Origin: Rhizobium giardinii bv. giardinii H152
GTDB taxonomy: Bacteria; Pseudomonadota; Alphaproteobacteria; Rhizobiales; Rhizobiaceae
Direction: 5' to 3'
DNA: 64,000 nucleotides
NCBI RefSeq assembly: GCF_000379605.1
Contig: NZ_KB902624.1
Span: 1 to 64,000, forward strand
Shown piece after piece: positions 27,328 through 37,086 of this stretch. The notes beneath the pieces are model-generated. The model had not been told where the DNA came from and did not search any database. It saw nothing but the letters and a program-made list of their open reading frames with translations. How positions within the stretch are numbered: position 1 is the stretch's first letter; each line of letters starts with the position of its first letter. A program made the position numbers and the translations under genes.

Positions 27328-28381
27328 AGTTTGGCGAATTTCCGGTGGCCGCCGCCGAAGGGTTGCTGCTTGCACATACCGTAATATTGCCTGACCGGAA
27401 ACTGCATAATAAGCATCCCGTTTCGCCCGCGGATATCGAAGCGCTTCAAAGTGCCGGTATTGTCAGCGTCATCGGAGCGCGGATTGAGGGCGGAGATATC
27501 AGCGGAGACGAGGCGGCCAGGCAGCCTGCTGCAGCAATGCACCCGATCATCTGCGCTTCTCCGAGGCTGCCACTGGGCGGCTGAACATCTATGCGGCGGC
27601 AGACGGGCTCTTCGCCGCGGACCCCGAGAATGGTTTCGATTGGGTTCTGGATCGAATCCTGGCCGGTGAGAAGCCGATTGCGCATGATCTGACAGGCATG
27701 GGTGTCGGAGGGCTGCTTATGGAAATCGAGACACGGCCGCGGCCGCGAGACAGCAGAGAACAGCAGGACCGGCCAGTGACCGTTGCGGCAGTCATCCTGG
27801 CTGCCGGGAAAGCCAGTCGTATGGGCGAGGCTTGCGCCCACAAGCTGTTGGCTGAATTCGATGGTAAGCCGCTGGTGCGCCGCGCCGCTGAAACTGCGCT
27901 CGCCGCCGATGCTGTATACGTCGCCGTCGTCACCGGTCACCGGCGGGGCGAAATCGAGGCTGCGCTCTCTGGACTAGGCGTTACGACGGTAGAAAATCCT
28001 GATTATGCGTCCGGCATGGCAAGCTCACTCATTTCCGGGTTTTCGGCCGCGTCGGTGCGCGATGCAGACGGTGTTCTCGTCATGCTCGCCGATATGCCTG
28101 GCGTCACAGCTGCCGATCTCAACGCCTTGATCTCTGCCTTCCGTGCGGCCTCTGGGCGGGCGATTGTCCGCGCGGGGTCGCGCGGCAAGCATGGTAACCC
28201 GGTCATTCTCCCCCGATCACTCGGCGATGCTGTCATGCGGCTTGAAGGAGATGTCGGGGCGAGGCACATCATCGAGACATCGGGGCTCCCCGTCATCGAT
28301 GTCGATATCGGTGATGCGGCCCATCTGGACGTTGATACGCCAGAGGCCGTCCTGGCGGCCGGTGGTCTTTTGAGGGGATAG
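27324..28381 (+). pseudogene. Broken molybdopterin-binding / MocA-like nucleotidyltransferase gene
   Basis: In rhizobia the gene after the xdhC pair encodes a fused protein of roughly 530 residues (from memory): a MoaB/MogA-like part followed by a MobA/MocA-like NTP transferase. Here the N-terminal frame (KFGEFPVAAAEGLLLAHT) runs to about 27540, where one base is gained or lost; the expected sequence continues in another frame (DHLRFSEAATGRLNIYAAAD). At about 27625 it jumps from DGLFAAD straight to ENGFDWVLDRI, so about 180 codons of the molybdopterin-binding part are missing. The C-terminal transferase is intact from about 27770 (VAAVILAAGKASRMGE). An ATG at 27698 could still express a 227-residue MocA-like protein that adds CMP to molybdopterin, which NicB would need; no good ribosome site is seen there. 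Confidence 0.8.
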
Positions 28382-28568
28382 AGTGGCCCAAACGGCGGAT
28401 GGGCGCCGAGTGCCTTCACGCGATCGGGCTTGGAGGGATAGTGCGGAGACGAACACCTCTGGTGAGCGGTGCGCCGTTTTCAATCGCCGGCCCCGTCGGG
28501 GAAGACCGGCCTGACCAATGCCGCCGAAATGGCTCCTGGGGTGACAATAACGCGGCGACCTTGACCTC

Positions 28569-28859
28569 ATGAGTGAAGAGGACATGGTCCGACATCTGTC
28601 GGAGAACAGGTCGATATCGGATCCTGCAGAAACTCGTGCCGCGCGCAATCGCACCATTCCCACGCCCGGAGTACCCCTCAAGGGCATCATTCTCGACACC
28701 GAGACCACGGGACTCAATGAGATCATCGAGGTTGGCGTCATCGCTTTCACCTTCGATGCGACAGGAAGCATCGGTGACGTGACCGGCTTCTACGGTGGAC
28801 TTCATCAGCAGCCAAGCGTTTCCATTCCCACTGAGATCACTAGGCTCGCCGGAGCAGGG
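28569..28859 (+). pseudogene. Truncated DnaQ-type 3'-5' exonuclease remnant
   Basis: Pieces of one protein appear in alternating frames. MSEEDMVRHLSE at 28569 is followed in another frame by GRYRILQKLVPRAIAPFPRP (from about 28609), then the first frame resumes with LKGIILDTETTGLN, the DEDD exonuclease motif I. It continues VGVIAFTFDATGSIGDVTGF to TEITRLAG and then loses similarity where it meets the transaldolase stop codon. Two frameshifts and loss of everything after the first catalytic motif make it non-functional. It points to a rearrangement joining the nic-side DNA to the transaldolase region. Confidence 0.7.
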
Positions 28860-28861
28860 GA

Positions 28862-29827
28862 TCAGGCGGCGGCGAGCTGCAGTTGCTTCTGCACCATGGT
28901 GCGCAAGGTCCCGAGATCCTTGGCGAAGGCGCGGATGCCTTCGGCGAGTTTTTCCGTCGCCATCGCGTCCTCGTTCATCATCCAGCGGAAGGTCTTCTCG
29001 TCGACCGAGACCTTCGGATCCGGCTTGCGGATCTCCGGCGAGAGCTCGCGCTCCAGCTCGCCTTCATCCTTGGCCAGCTCGTCGAGCAGGTTCGGGCTGA
29101 TTGTCAGGCGATCGCAGCCGGCAAGGGCTTCGATTTCGCCGGCACTGCGAAAGGAGGCGCCCATGACGATCGTCTTGATGTCGTTCACCTTGTAGTAGTT
29201 GTAGATTTCGCGAACGGAGATGACGCCCGGATCTTCCTCGGCAGTGTAGTCCTTGCCGGTCGACTTCTTGTACCAGTCGAGGATGCGGCCAACGAAGGGC
29301 GAGATCAGAAACACTTTGGCGTCGGCACAGGCGATCGCCTGGGCCTTGCTGAAAAGAAGCGTCAGATTGCAGTCGATGCCTTCCTTCTGCAGGACTTCCG
29401 CGGCACGGATGCCTTCCCAGGTGGAGGCGAGCTTGATGAGGATGCGGTCCTGGTCGATGCCGCGATCCTTGTAGGCGGCGATGATTGCGCGCGCCTTGGC
29501 AAGCGAAGCCTCTGTATCGAAGGAAAGATCGGCGTCGACTTCGGTCGAGACGCGGCCCGGGACGAGCTTCACCAGGGCTGCGCCGACGGAGATGGCGAGA
29601 CGATCGGCGACGGCTGATGAAAGGGCTTCGGGATTGCCGCCCTGCTTCTTGCCCCAGGCGACGGCTTCCTTGATGGCGTCGGCGAACATCGGCGTGCCGA
29701 GAGCCTTGAGCACGATGCTCGGGTTCGTCGTGCAATCCACCGGCTTCAGGCGTGCGACGGCCTCCATGTCGCCGGTATCAGCGACGACCGTGGTCATGTC
29801 GCGGAGTTGGTCAAGCTTGGATGTCAT
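28862..29827 (-). CDS. tal: Transaldolase
   Basis: This enzyme moves a dihydroxyacetone unit between sugar phosphates in the pentose phosphate pathway (sedoheptulose 7-phosphate + glyceraldehyde 3-phosphate to erythrose 4-phosphate + fructose 6-phosphate). It has 321 residues, the class I transaldolase length. Conserved blocks are visible: [13 protein letters not shown], the Schiff-base lysine region [27 protein letters not shown] and [14 protein letters not shown] 29827 is preceded by AAGGGA; the frame opens further upstream to 30037 but that part has no family similarity. It is divergent from a SorC-type regulator. Its substrate erythrose 4-phosphate is also the product expected from the apiose cluster next door. 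Confidence 0.93.
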   Translation of the reverse strand: MTSKLDQLRDMTTVVADTGDMEAVARLKPVDCTTNPSIVLKALGTPMFADAIKEAVAWGKKQGGNPEALSSAVADRLAISVGAALVKLVPGRVSTEVDADLSFDTEASLAKARAIIAAYKDRGIDQDRILIKLASTWEGIRAAEVLQKEGIDCNLTLLFSKAQAIACADAKVFLISPFVGRILDWYKKSTGKDYTAEEDPGVISVREIYNYYKVNDIKTIVMGASFRSAGEIEALAGCDRLTISPNLLDELAKDEGELERELSPEIRKPDPKVSVDEKTFRWMMNEDAMATEKLAEGIRAFAKDLGTLRTMVQKQLQLAAA

Positions 29828-30212
29828 GGTCAAAATCCCTTGTAAACTCGAGCTTATCTGTTGATCGGTGCGCGTCGGCCCGGCAATGGGGCAATCTGCA
29901 AACAGGTGACTTGCGTGCTTTTGGCGAAAAGGCACACTTCTGCCACGCAACGAAGACAAACATGCACACTGCTCGGTCGATGCTGCCTGCGGCTCAAAAG
30001 GGGGCTGCAACTCCTGTGACAAAGTTGTGCTCTCCAAACCACAAGAACGGCTGTGTTGGGACGAATATCACCGCTTCAAAGAGCGAAAGTCAAGGACATT
30101 TGTTTATCTAGATTGACAAAAGTTACATGTCCGTCACCATCAGTCCTAAACAAGGCAGTTGCCGACTTTGGACGTCTGGTGCAAGCAGGGTAAAATTCAC
30201 AAGGGAGAAGAC
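29828..30212. promoter_or_regulatory. Divergent region between transaldolase and SorC-type regulator
   Basis: This 385-base region should hold both promoters. GGACAT (30094-30099) and ATGTCC (30127-30132) are inverted arms around an AT-rich centre that contains TTGACA (30113-30118), a possible -35 box for the regulator gene, although no good -10 box follows. The arms could be an operator for the SorC-type protein. No gene is seen. Confidence 0.4.
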
Positions 30213-31193
30213 ATGGCCAAGCTGAGACGCGGCACGCACACGGCTTACTCCGAAACCTCCTCGCTGAGGCTGCGCGCGGCCTGGCTCTATTACAATCAGG
30301 GCCTGACGCAGAAGGATGTCGCCGAGCAGCTTGGCATCAGCCGCACCACCGTCATTCGCCTGCTCGACGAGGCGATGAAGCGTAGCGAAGTACAGATCTG
30401 GATTAACGATTCGATCGGAGACTGTGTCGAGCTCTCAGTGAAATTGGAACGCGCCTACGGGCTTGACGAGGCGATTGTTGTCCCTGCGCCGGTTAAGTGC
30501 GACGTCGATAGTCTGGCAAAGAGCATTGGCCTTGCCCTCGGCCAGTTTCTGTCCGAAGCAATTCCCGACGACTATACAATCGGGGTCGGGTGGGGCCGCA
30601 CGATGACGGCGTCGCTGTCGAGCTTCCGCCCGCCGCGGCGCACCAACTGCAAGGTCGTCTCCCTGCTCGGCGGTATCGTCGCGGTCCATCAGACGAACCC
30701 GATCGACTACACGTGGCGACTGGCAAATCAGCTTGGCGCCGAGTGCTACATGTTCCTGTCGCCGCTGCTCGTGGACTCGGTCGAGACCAAGCGCAATCTG
30801 ATCGACAATTGCGGATTGGATACGATCTACCGCTTGGCGGAAGACCTCGATCTTGCGATCGTCAGCTGCGGCGACATCGGCCCACATTCGACTTCGCTCT
30901 CCGAAGGTTGGATCTCAAAGGTGGAATTGCAGCAGCTGATCGATGCCGGCTGCGTTTGCGACACGATGTTCAACTTCCTCGACAAGTACGGCAACAGCGT
31001 CGATCACTCGATCAACAGTCGCGTGATGTCGGTTGATCTGGATACCCTTAAGAAGGCAAGGCACATCGTGCTTTCCTCGGGGGGCGCACATCGCGCCGTG
31101 GCGATCCGCGCCACGATAAAGCGCATAGGCTGCAACACGCTGATCACCGAGGAAAGCGCCGCTAAGGCGCTTCTGGAATTGGTCGAGAGCTAG
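30213..31193 (+). CDS. SorC/DeoR-type sugar-binding transcriptional regulator
   Basis: This regulator has 326 residues. The N-terminal helix-turn-helix lies at about 15-50 (AWLYYNQGLTQKDVAEQLGI followed by SRTTVIRLLDEA). The C-terminal sugar-phosphate-binding SorC domain has the typical IGVGWGRTMTASL segment, with later ISKVELQQLIDAGCVCD. ATG 30213 has AAGGGAG at 30201-30207; the in-frame start at 30159 has none. It is divergent from tal, so transaldolase is the likely target. SorC proteins usually respond to a phosphorylated sugar; erythrose 4-phosphate or a tetrulose phosphate would fit the region but is a guess. Confidence 0.87.
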   Translation: MAKLRRGTHTAYSETSSLRLRAAWLYYNQGLTQKDVAEQLGISRTTVIRLLDEAMKRSEVQIWINDSIGDCVELSVKLERAYGLDEAIVVPAPVKCDVDSLAKSIGLALGQFLSEAIPDDYTIGVGWGRTMTASLSSFRPPRRTNCKVVSLLGGIVAVHQTNPIDYTWRLANQLGAECYMFLSPLLVDSVETKRNLIDNCGLDTIYRLAEDLDLAIVSCGDIGPHSTSLSEGWISKVELQQLIDAGCVCDTMFNFLDKYGNSVDHSINSRVMSVDLDTLKKARHIVLSSGGAHRAVAIRATIKRIGCNTLITEESAAKALLELVES

Positions 31194-31481
31194 GGTGAGG
31201 ACCTATCGTTTGAGATGCCATTTTGAGTTCGCTTAGTAGAAATCAATCACCCATCAGGACCTCCTTCAATGGAGACTCTGTAGGCCGAGATCGTCGGGCG
31301 TGAGTTCATTTTTGTAGTGGCGCGCCATTTCTTTCTCTCGGTCGCGGCGGCACAGCTCGCCGCCATCTCCGAAAGGCGGATCGACAGGCTGGTTAATCCT
31401 CCAGATGAGGTGCCGAGCGCTCGCATCACTGGCGCGGTCAAGTTGCCGGTGATGAAATTACGAAGGTGGCTCAAGGAAATG

Positions 31482-33428
31482 TCATGCGGTGTGGACACGG
31501 GCAACGGCAAAAGGCGAAAGTCTTAGCTGAGCCCTTACGATTCCAACTGACTTTACTCCGGATTTCGTCGCTTTCCTCATTGTATCCCCGTCAAGCACAA
31601 TCAGTTGAGCGCGCGTTGGATTAACCAACTCGCTCATGTCCACCGTTAGTGCGTGAGCGCCGAGATTGACGATCCACAGAGTGGACTCCTTTTCGATTTC
31701 GGTTCTGAAAGACATGACTTTTTGCGGATGGGAGGCAACGACGGTACGGCACTGCTGCCCCGCCAGTTCCGCCAGGCCGGCCACAATGTGAAAGAGCGGT
31801 CGTCTTCCGCCTTCGGTGATCGGCTCGTCTTTTCCAGCAAAGAGGCCGAACGGTCCGGTGAGGGCTGATAGTGTCAGTGTCTCGATACCTGCATCCAGCA
31901 CTGAGGCGGCGTAGCCGGTGGCGAAGGCGGCGGCGAACAGACCGGTGTGGCGGGGATCACGGTTGGCCATCGGGACGCGGCAGCAATCGGGGTTGTCCAT
32001 CGTGCGGCTGCCATAGGGGTTTTGTCGCATGGCGATGGTGGAGGGGCCGAGCCGGTACGGCTTGTCGCCATAGATGGCACGGACCGACTTCGTGATGAAG
32101 GGTAGTGCCTCAAGTGTCTGCATGATGCTGAGATCTTCCGCCGAATGCACAATGGGACTGGTGCAGTGGCTGACGAAACCAAGGTTTCCGGCTGGAACGC
32201 GCTTGCGGTTGAGTTCGGTGAAATAGGAGAGCATGCCGCCGCCGAGTCGAATGCCGGGAAATGCGTTCGCTGCGGCTGCGTAGACATCCTCGAGCGGTGG
32301 ACAATCCGGCCATTTGCTACCGGGCGGGGTCGATTGGCGATCGACAGAGGGGCAAACCATGATGGCATTAGGTGCGAAATCAGTTGCGCGCATCCTCGCG
32401 GCAATCCCCAGCATTTCCTCATCCAGCGGCCGTTGGCAAGGGACTGCGAATTCGAGCGTTGTCGTGCCGCCGTGGATAGCGGCAATCTCGGCAAAACCCT
32501 TGAAGGCGGCGGCGTCGTGACCGGCTGCGGGGTCGAAGTGGAAGAGCAGGTCCTGAACCTTTGGCCCATCCTGGCTCGCGAGGGCAGCGAGACTGGCTTC
32601 GACTTCCTCCGGGGTAATCACCAGGCTGATGGCGGGCATCGTGCCGGACGCAGTCCCGGGCGTTAGCCGGATGACGCTGGAGTTTTCGGCCGAGGCGGGG
32701 CGATCGTCCGAAGCGGCGCGGCGGTCGGTAATTGTCAGGGTGATTTGCTGGAGGATGGGCTCGTTTTCCAGAATCTTATAGGGCCAGGGCAGGGACAATG
32801 GGCGAACATAGGTCTTGTAGGAGGCGTCCGACCAGTTGCGTTGGTCTTCCATCTCGAACGTGTCGCCTTCCATGCGGCATTCGACGCTGACGCCGGGAAG
32901 TGCTGTATGGGTGATGGCGCGCAGGTTTTTGACGGGCTGCCAGGGATCTATGAGAACGGGCAGTTTGGTGTTCTCAACCTCGCCATCGACATGCTCGACG
33001 GAGACTGCCGTTCCTGCGACGCCGATGATGGGATGCAGCATGCAGAAGCCGCAGCGATTGGTCTCGAAGCCTGTGGCGGAACAGGCGCTGCTCCTGAACG
33101 TCAGTTTGCCACCGGCACCTGCTTCGATCAGTGCAACAATGTCGAGAACCGTGCCGTTCGGGCCGTGGCAACGGGCGTCGTAGGAGATGGTGAAGCCGCT
33201 CTCGGTTTCGGTGACAGCAAGGTTAGACAGCGTGGGGTTGTAGGTGCCCCAGTCGCGGTCGCGGACCACATAGGAAATGGCGCGCAGGACTTCAACGCCG
33301 TCGTAAGTGATGGCACGAAGATTGCCGCCAGCGAATTGTGCCGTCAGTTTTCCGGCCCGCAGGAGACGGGGGAAGGGTTCGGCCTTGATGGTTCCGTAAA
33401 GCTGAAAGGCAGTTGCCGTGTCGCTCAT
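31482..33428 (-). CDS. apnL: D-apionate lactonase
   Basis: This enzyme opens D-apionolactone to D-apionate. The 648-residue protein belongs to the apionolactonase family; an N-terminal beta-rich region (AGGNLRAITYDGVEVLRAIS) is followed by a TIM-barrel-like middle (LGGGMLSYFTELNRKR, FVSHCTSPIVHSAEDLSI, RQNPYGSRTMDNPDC). No signal peptide is present, so it is cytoplasmic. It is the last gene of the minus-strand operon; its start overlaps the stop of the dehydrogenase gene by four bases. Assignment rests on recalled family features plus the complete neighbouring apiose pathway. The family was named in the work that defined D-apiose catabolism, so function is inferred by homology and context. 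Confidence 0.82.
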   Translation of the reverse strand: MSDTATAFQLYGTIKAEPFPRLLRAGKLTAQFAGGNLRAITYDGVEVLRAISYVVRDRDWGTYNPTLSNLAVTETESGFTISYDARCHGPNGTVLDIVALIEAGAGGKLTFRSSACSATGFETNRCGFCMLHPIIGVAGTAVSVEHVDGEVENTKLPVLIDPWQPVKNLRAITHTALPGVSVECRMEGDTFEMEDQRNWSDASYKTYVRPLSLPWPYKILENEPILQQITLTITDRRAASDDRPASAENSSVIRLTPGTASGTMPAISLVITPEEVEASLAALASQDGPKVQDLLFHFDPAAGHDAAAFKGFAEIAAIHGGTTTLEFAVPCQRPLDEEMLGIAARMRATDFAPNAIMVCPSVDRQSTPPGSKWPDCPPLEDVYAAAANAFPGIRLGGGMLSYFTELNRKRVPAGNLGFVSHCTSPIVHSAEDLSIMQTLEALPFITKSVRAIYGDKPYRLGPSTIAMRQNPYGSRTMDNPDCCRVPMANRDPRHTGLFAAAFATGYAASVLDAGIETLTLSALTGPFGLFAGKDEPITEGGRRPLFHIVAGLAELAGQQCRTVVASHPQKVMSFRTEIEKESTLWIVNLGAHALTVDMSELVNPTRAQLIVLDGDTMRKATKSGVKSVGIVRAQLRLSPFAVARVHTA

Positions 33429-34459
33429 TTCAGCAAGGTCCGGATTTCGACGGTCGCCTTGGAGGCGGCGCTTTCATAGGCGGCTTCGACGAGGGCGAAG
33501 GTCTTCAGATTGTCGGCGCCGGAGGTGCACGTTTCCTCTTGGCGGCCGAGGCAATCGGCCCAGTGTTGCTGGATGGCAAAGACGCTTTCCTGGATATTGT
33601 GCCACGGCCGAGAAGCCCAGGGCAGCAAGATTGGCGCGACGTCGGTGTTCGTCGCTCCCTCGGCATTGGTGACCTGCAGCTCGTAGCCTTGCGACAGGCG
33701 CAGCGAGCCCTGCGTACCGTCGAGCTCGATCAGCGTTTCCGGGAAGGGTTCGACGGATTGTCTGGTTGCATAGCTGACATCGACAATGGAGGTCGCGCCG
33801 CTGTTGTGGTCGAGCAGGATAGTCGCCACGTCCTCGCCGCGGATTTTCGGATTAACGCGCTTGGTTCGCGCGGACAGGCTCGTCACGTCGCCAAGGATAT
33901 AGCGGGCGATATCCAGTGTGTGGATGCCGAGATCCTCGATGATGAAGCGCTTGCCTTCCGCGAGGTAAGGCTGGCCGGAAAAGACGTCGTAGCCGGAGCG
34001 GAAGGAGAAGCGGCCCCAGAACGGCGCGCCGATCGCGCCCGAGTCCAGCGCCTTGCGGACGGCCTGGATCGGTGTTTGCCAGCGGAAATTCTCGTGGATC
34101 ATGAGGGGAATGCCGGCAGCCTCGCAGGCGGCGACCATGGCCTTGGCATCCGCAAGCGTCGGGGCAAACGGCTTCTGGCAGATGGCAGGAACCTTGTGGG
34201 CGACGGCCATTTCCACCAGTGTGCGATGACTGTTGACCGTGGTTGCGATATCGACGAAATCGAAGCCGCCATTTGTAAACATCTGCCTCGCATCAGTATA
34301 GCGGCGGTCGACGCCGAACTGGTCGCCGACGAGCTTCAGCCGCTCGGGGTCGCGGTCGCAAATAGCGACGATGGACGCGCCGTTGACATCCCTCCATCCA
34401 TGCATCTGGTTGACGGCGAAAAAGCCGCAACCGATCAGGGCGCCACGCAATTCCATCAT
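33425..34459 (-). CDS. apsD: D-apiose dehydrogenase (Gfo/Idh/MocA family)
   Basis: This NAD(P)-dependent oxidoreductase would oxidise D-apiose to apionolactone. It has about 344 residues: an N-terminal Rossmann fold (GALIGCGFFAVNQMHGW), then the catalytic EKP-type motif altered to QKPFAPT, and the C-terminal alpha/beta domain with the typical DLGIHTLDIARYILG helix. ATG 34459 is chosen because AAGAAGGG lies nine bases upstream; a TTG at 34468 overlapping the permease stop is possible. The change of Glu to Gln before the KP lysine is noteworthy but occurs in parts of this large family. Operon neighbours (sugar importer, lactonase) support the apiose role. Confidence 0.83.
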   Translation of the reverse strand: MMELRGALIGCGFFAVNQMHGWRDVNGASIVAICDRDPERLKLVGDQFGVDRRYTDARQMFTNGGFDFVDIATTVNSHRTLVEMAVAHKVPAICQKPFAPTLADAKAMVAACEAAGIPLMIHENFRWQTPIQAVRKALDSGAIGAPFWGRFSFRSGYDVFSGQPYLAEGKRFIIEDLGIHTLDIARYILGDVTSLSARTKRVNPKIRGEDVATILLDHNSGATSIVDVSYATRQSVEPFPETLIELDGTQGSLRLSQGYELQVTNAEGATNTDVAPILLPWASRPWHNIQESVFAIQQHWADCLGRQEETCTSGADNLKTFALVEAAYESAASKATVEIRTLLK

Positions 34460-34464
34460 TCTTT

Positions 34465-35532
34465 TCAACCCTTCTTTGCCAATTGCATCAACGTCACCTG
34501 CTGCTGCAAGCGGCGCTGGGCTTGGTCGACCACCACCGCAACGATGATGACGATACCCTTGATCACCATCTGCCAGAAGGAGGAAACACCCATCATCACC
34601 AGGCCATCGGACAGGATGCCAATGACGAAGGCGCCGATGATGGTGCCACCGATCGTCCCGCGACCCCCGGACATCGAGGTGCCACCGAGAACGGCTGCGG
34701 CGATTGCGTTAAGCTCGAACGAGTTGCCGGTTGCCGGGTGCGAGGCCATCAGTTCGGAGGAGATGACGATGCCGACGATGGCGGCGCAGAAGCCGGAGAA
34801 CATGTAGACGAACATCTTGACGCGATCGACGCGGATGCCGGACATGCGAGCGGCGCGCTCGTTGCCGCCGACAGCGAAGATCTGGCGGCCGATCGGCACA
34901 TATTTGGCGACATAGGCGGCGGCGAGCGCAACGACGATCAGGATCCAGATCGACACCGGCAGGCCGATGATGCGGCCGGAGCCGAGGAAACCGAAGCCGG
35001 TGGTGGAAAGCTCGGTCTTGCCGACGAGGTTCGGGAAGGTCTGGCCGTCGGACGAGAGCAGCGCGAAGCCGCGGGCGACGTAGAGCGTGCCGAGCGTGGC
35101 GATGAAGGGGGCGACGTTGAGTTTGGTAATGAGCAGTCCGTTGACCGCACCAATGACGACGCCGACGGCGAGGGTGATCAGGCAGACCTCGACGACGTTG
35201 AAATACATCGTATAGCCGAACTGCAGATCGATGCCGTTGAGGATCAGACCGCCGGCGACCATGCCGCAAAGGCCGACGATCGAGCCGACCGAAAGGTCGA
35301 TGCCGCCGGTGATGATGACGAAAGTCATGCCCATGGCGAGGAAAGCATTCAGCGCCACATGCTTCGACATCAGGATGATATTGGCTGTCGACAGAAAGTT
35401 CGGCGCGAAGATCGAGAAGAAGGCGATGACGGCAAAGAGCGCAATGAACGTCCTGAGCTTCATCAGCGTCAAAAGGATGGAGCCGCTATCGGTTGCCGGT
35501 GCATTTTCGGTCACGGTTGCCGTGGTCATCAC
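34465..35532 (-). CDS. Ribose-type ABC importer permease (probable apiose transport)
   Basis: This 355-residue inner-membrane permease of the RbsC family has about nine or ten membrane helices. The conserved motif VIITGGIDLSVGSIVGLCGM lies near residue 80, and the ATPase-contact loop NERAARMSGIRVDRVK is near 225. The start overlaps the ATPase stop by four bases (ATGA). In ribose-type importers one permease gene serves as a homodimer, as here. Context points to D-apiose as cargo, by inference. Confidence 0.88.
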   Translation of the reverse strand: MMTTATVTENAPATDSGSILLTLMKLRTFIALFAVIAFFSIFAPNFLSTANIILMSKHVALNAFLAMGMTFVIITGGIDLSVGSIVGLCGMVAGGLILNGIDLQFGYTMYFNVVEVCLITLAVGVVIGAVNGLLITKLNVAPFIATLGTLYVARGFALLSSDGQTFPNLVGKTELSTTGFGFLGSGRIIGLPVSIWILIVVALAAAYVAKYVPIGRQIFAVGGNERAARMSGIRVDRVKMFVYMFSGFCAAIVGIVISSELMASHPATGNSFELNAIAAAVLGGTSMSGGRGTIGGTIIGAFVIGILSDGLVMMGVSSFWQMVIKGIVIIVAVVVDQAQRRLQQQVTLMQLAKKG

Positions 35533-37085
35533 GCAATTTCCCCAATGGTTTTGTGTTCGGCCGATTTGTGTCCCTCGGACGCAGCCTTGACGATGAGCTC
35601 TTCGGTGGCATCCGCCCTGTCAAGGATCGTCGTTACCTTGCCGTTGCTCATCACGACGATGCGGTCGGACAGCGCCATGACCTCCTCGAGGTCGGAGGTG
35701 GAAAACAGGATGGCGAGGCCTTCACCGGCGAGCCTGCGCATGGTGCGGAAGACATCCGCCTTGGCGCCGACATCGATGCCGCGGCTCGGCTCGTCCATCA
35801 GCAGCACCTTCGGATTGGTCATCAGCGCCTTGCCAATCACGACCTTCTGCTGGTTGCCGCCGGACATTGAGGTGACGTCGAAATCTGGATTCGGCGCCTT
35901 GATCGAGAGGTTGCGGACCTGCTCCTTGACAGCCGCCTGCTCGCGCTCGCCGGAAATGTGGACGCCGAATTTCACGAATTTTTCGAGGCTCGCAAGCGTT
36001 AGATTGGAGGCGATCGACAGGACCTGCACAAGGCCTTCGCGTTGCCGGTCTTCCGGGATGAGGGCAAGTCCCTTGCGGATACGGGTGGAGGTATCCTTGG
36101 CGACGATCTCTTCGCCGGCGACGAAGATCTTGCCGGTGGAGTGCGCATGCTGGCCAATGACGCATTCGAAGAACTCGCTACGGCCGGCGCCCATCAGGCC
36201 ATAGATCCCCAGCACTTCGCCTGTCTTGACCGAGATCGACAGATGATCGACGGCGAGGCCGCCGGTCCGGCGCGGCAGGCAGATGTCTTCGACGCGAAAG
36301 GCTTCCTTGCCGAGCTTGTGATCGACGGATTTGGCGAAATCCTTGGCATCCGAGCCGATCATCGAGCGGACGATCCACTTGGTGTCGATGTCGCGCACCA
36401 TCGCCTGGCCGGTGATCTGGCCGTCGCGCAGCACGGTGATGTAGTCGCCGATGCGCATCAGCTCCTCGAGCCGATGCGAGATATAGACGATGGCGACGCC
36501 TTGTGCCTTCAGTTCGCCGATCACTTTGAACAGGATATCGACTTCGGCGGCAGACAGGGCCGAGGTCGGCTCGTCGAGAATGAGGATGCGGGTGTCGAGC
36601 GAGATCGCCTTGGCGATTTCGACGAGCTGCTGCTGGCCGATCGGCAGGTCCTCGACCATGGTCTCGGCGCTGATGCCGGCATCCAGCTTGTCGAGGAAAT
36701 GATTGGCCTTTTCGACCTGCGCTTTGTGATCGATGCCGCGAATGCCGCGGGTGATCTCCCGGGTCGCGAAGATGTTTTCGGCTACCGAGAGGTTGCCGAA
36801 CAGATTGAGTTCCTGGAACACCATGCCGATGCCATGCCTCTGCGCATCGGCCGGGGAGTTGAACTCGACTTCCTTGCCATCGAGCAGGATGCGGCCGAGA
36901 GAGGGTTTCTCGACGCCGGCGATCATGCGCATCAGCGTCGACTTGCCGGCGCCGTTTTCGCCGACGAGCACGTTGACCGCGCCGCGCTTCAGTTCGAGGC
37001 TCGCATGCTTGACTGCGACGATGCCAGAATAGACTTTCGTCACGTCGTCGAGCTTTAGGATGGTCTCGTGTGTCTCGGCTGCCAT
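35529..37085 (-). CDS. Ribose-type ABC importer ATPase, two nucleotide-binding domains
   Basis: This 518-residue protein is a tandem ATPase of the RbsA/MglA type. Domain 1 has Walker A GENGAGKST near residue 42, and Walker B ILILDEPTSAL. Domain 2 has the signature MSGGNQQKVVIGKAL and Walker B VLLMDEPSRGID; its own Walker A region (YGLMGAGRSEFF) is degenerate, as usual for this family. It begins directly after the DUF2291 lipoprotein gene and overlaps the permease. It energises uptake of the sugar bound by the protein encoded at 37805. Confidence 0.92.
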   Translation of the reverse strand: MAAETHETILKLDDVTKVYSGIVAVKHASLELKRGAVNVLVGENGAGKSTLMRMIAGVEKPSLGRILLDGKEVEFNSPADAQRHGIGMVFQELNLFGNLSVAENIFATREITRGIRGIDHKAQVEKANHFLDKLDAGISAETMVEDLPIGQQQLVEIAKAISLDTRILILDEPTSALSAAEVDILFKVIGELKAQGVAIVYISHRLEELMRIGDYITVLRDGQITGQAMVRDIDTKWIVRSMIGSDAKDFAKSVDHKLGKEAFRVEDICLPRRTGGLAVDHLSISVKTGEVLGIYGLMGAGRSEFFECVIGQHAHSTGKIFVAGEEIVAKDTSTRIRKGLALIPEDRQREGLVQVLSIASNLTLASLEKFVKFGVHISGEREQAAVKEQVRNLSIKAPNPDFDVTSMSGGNQQKVVIGKALMTNPKVLLMDEPSRGIDVGAKADVFRTMRRLAGEGLAILFSTSDLEEVMALSDRIVVMSNGKVTTILDRADATEELIVKAASEGHKSAEHKTIGEIA

Positions 37086-37086
37086 G

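Noticed and set aside
31247..31510. 87-codon minus-strand frame after the lactonase gene
   Set aside because: Overlaps the 3' end of the lactonase gene in another frame and has no recognisable domain.
33413..36204. Long plus-strand frames opposite the apiose dehydrogenase, permease and ATPase
   Set aside because: Antisense shadows; the minus-strand genes have full motifs and overlapping start/stop junctions.
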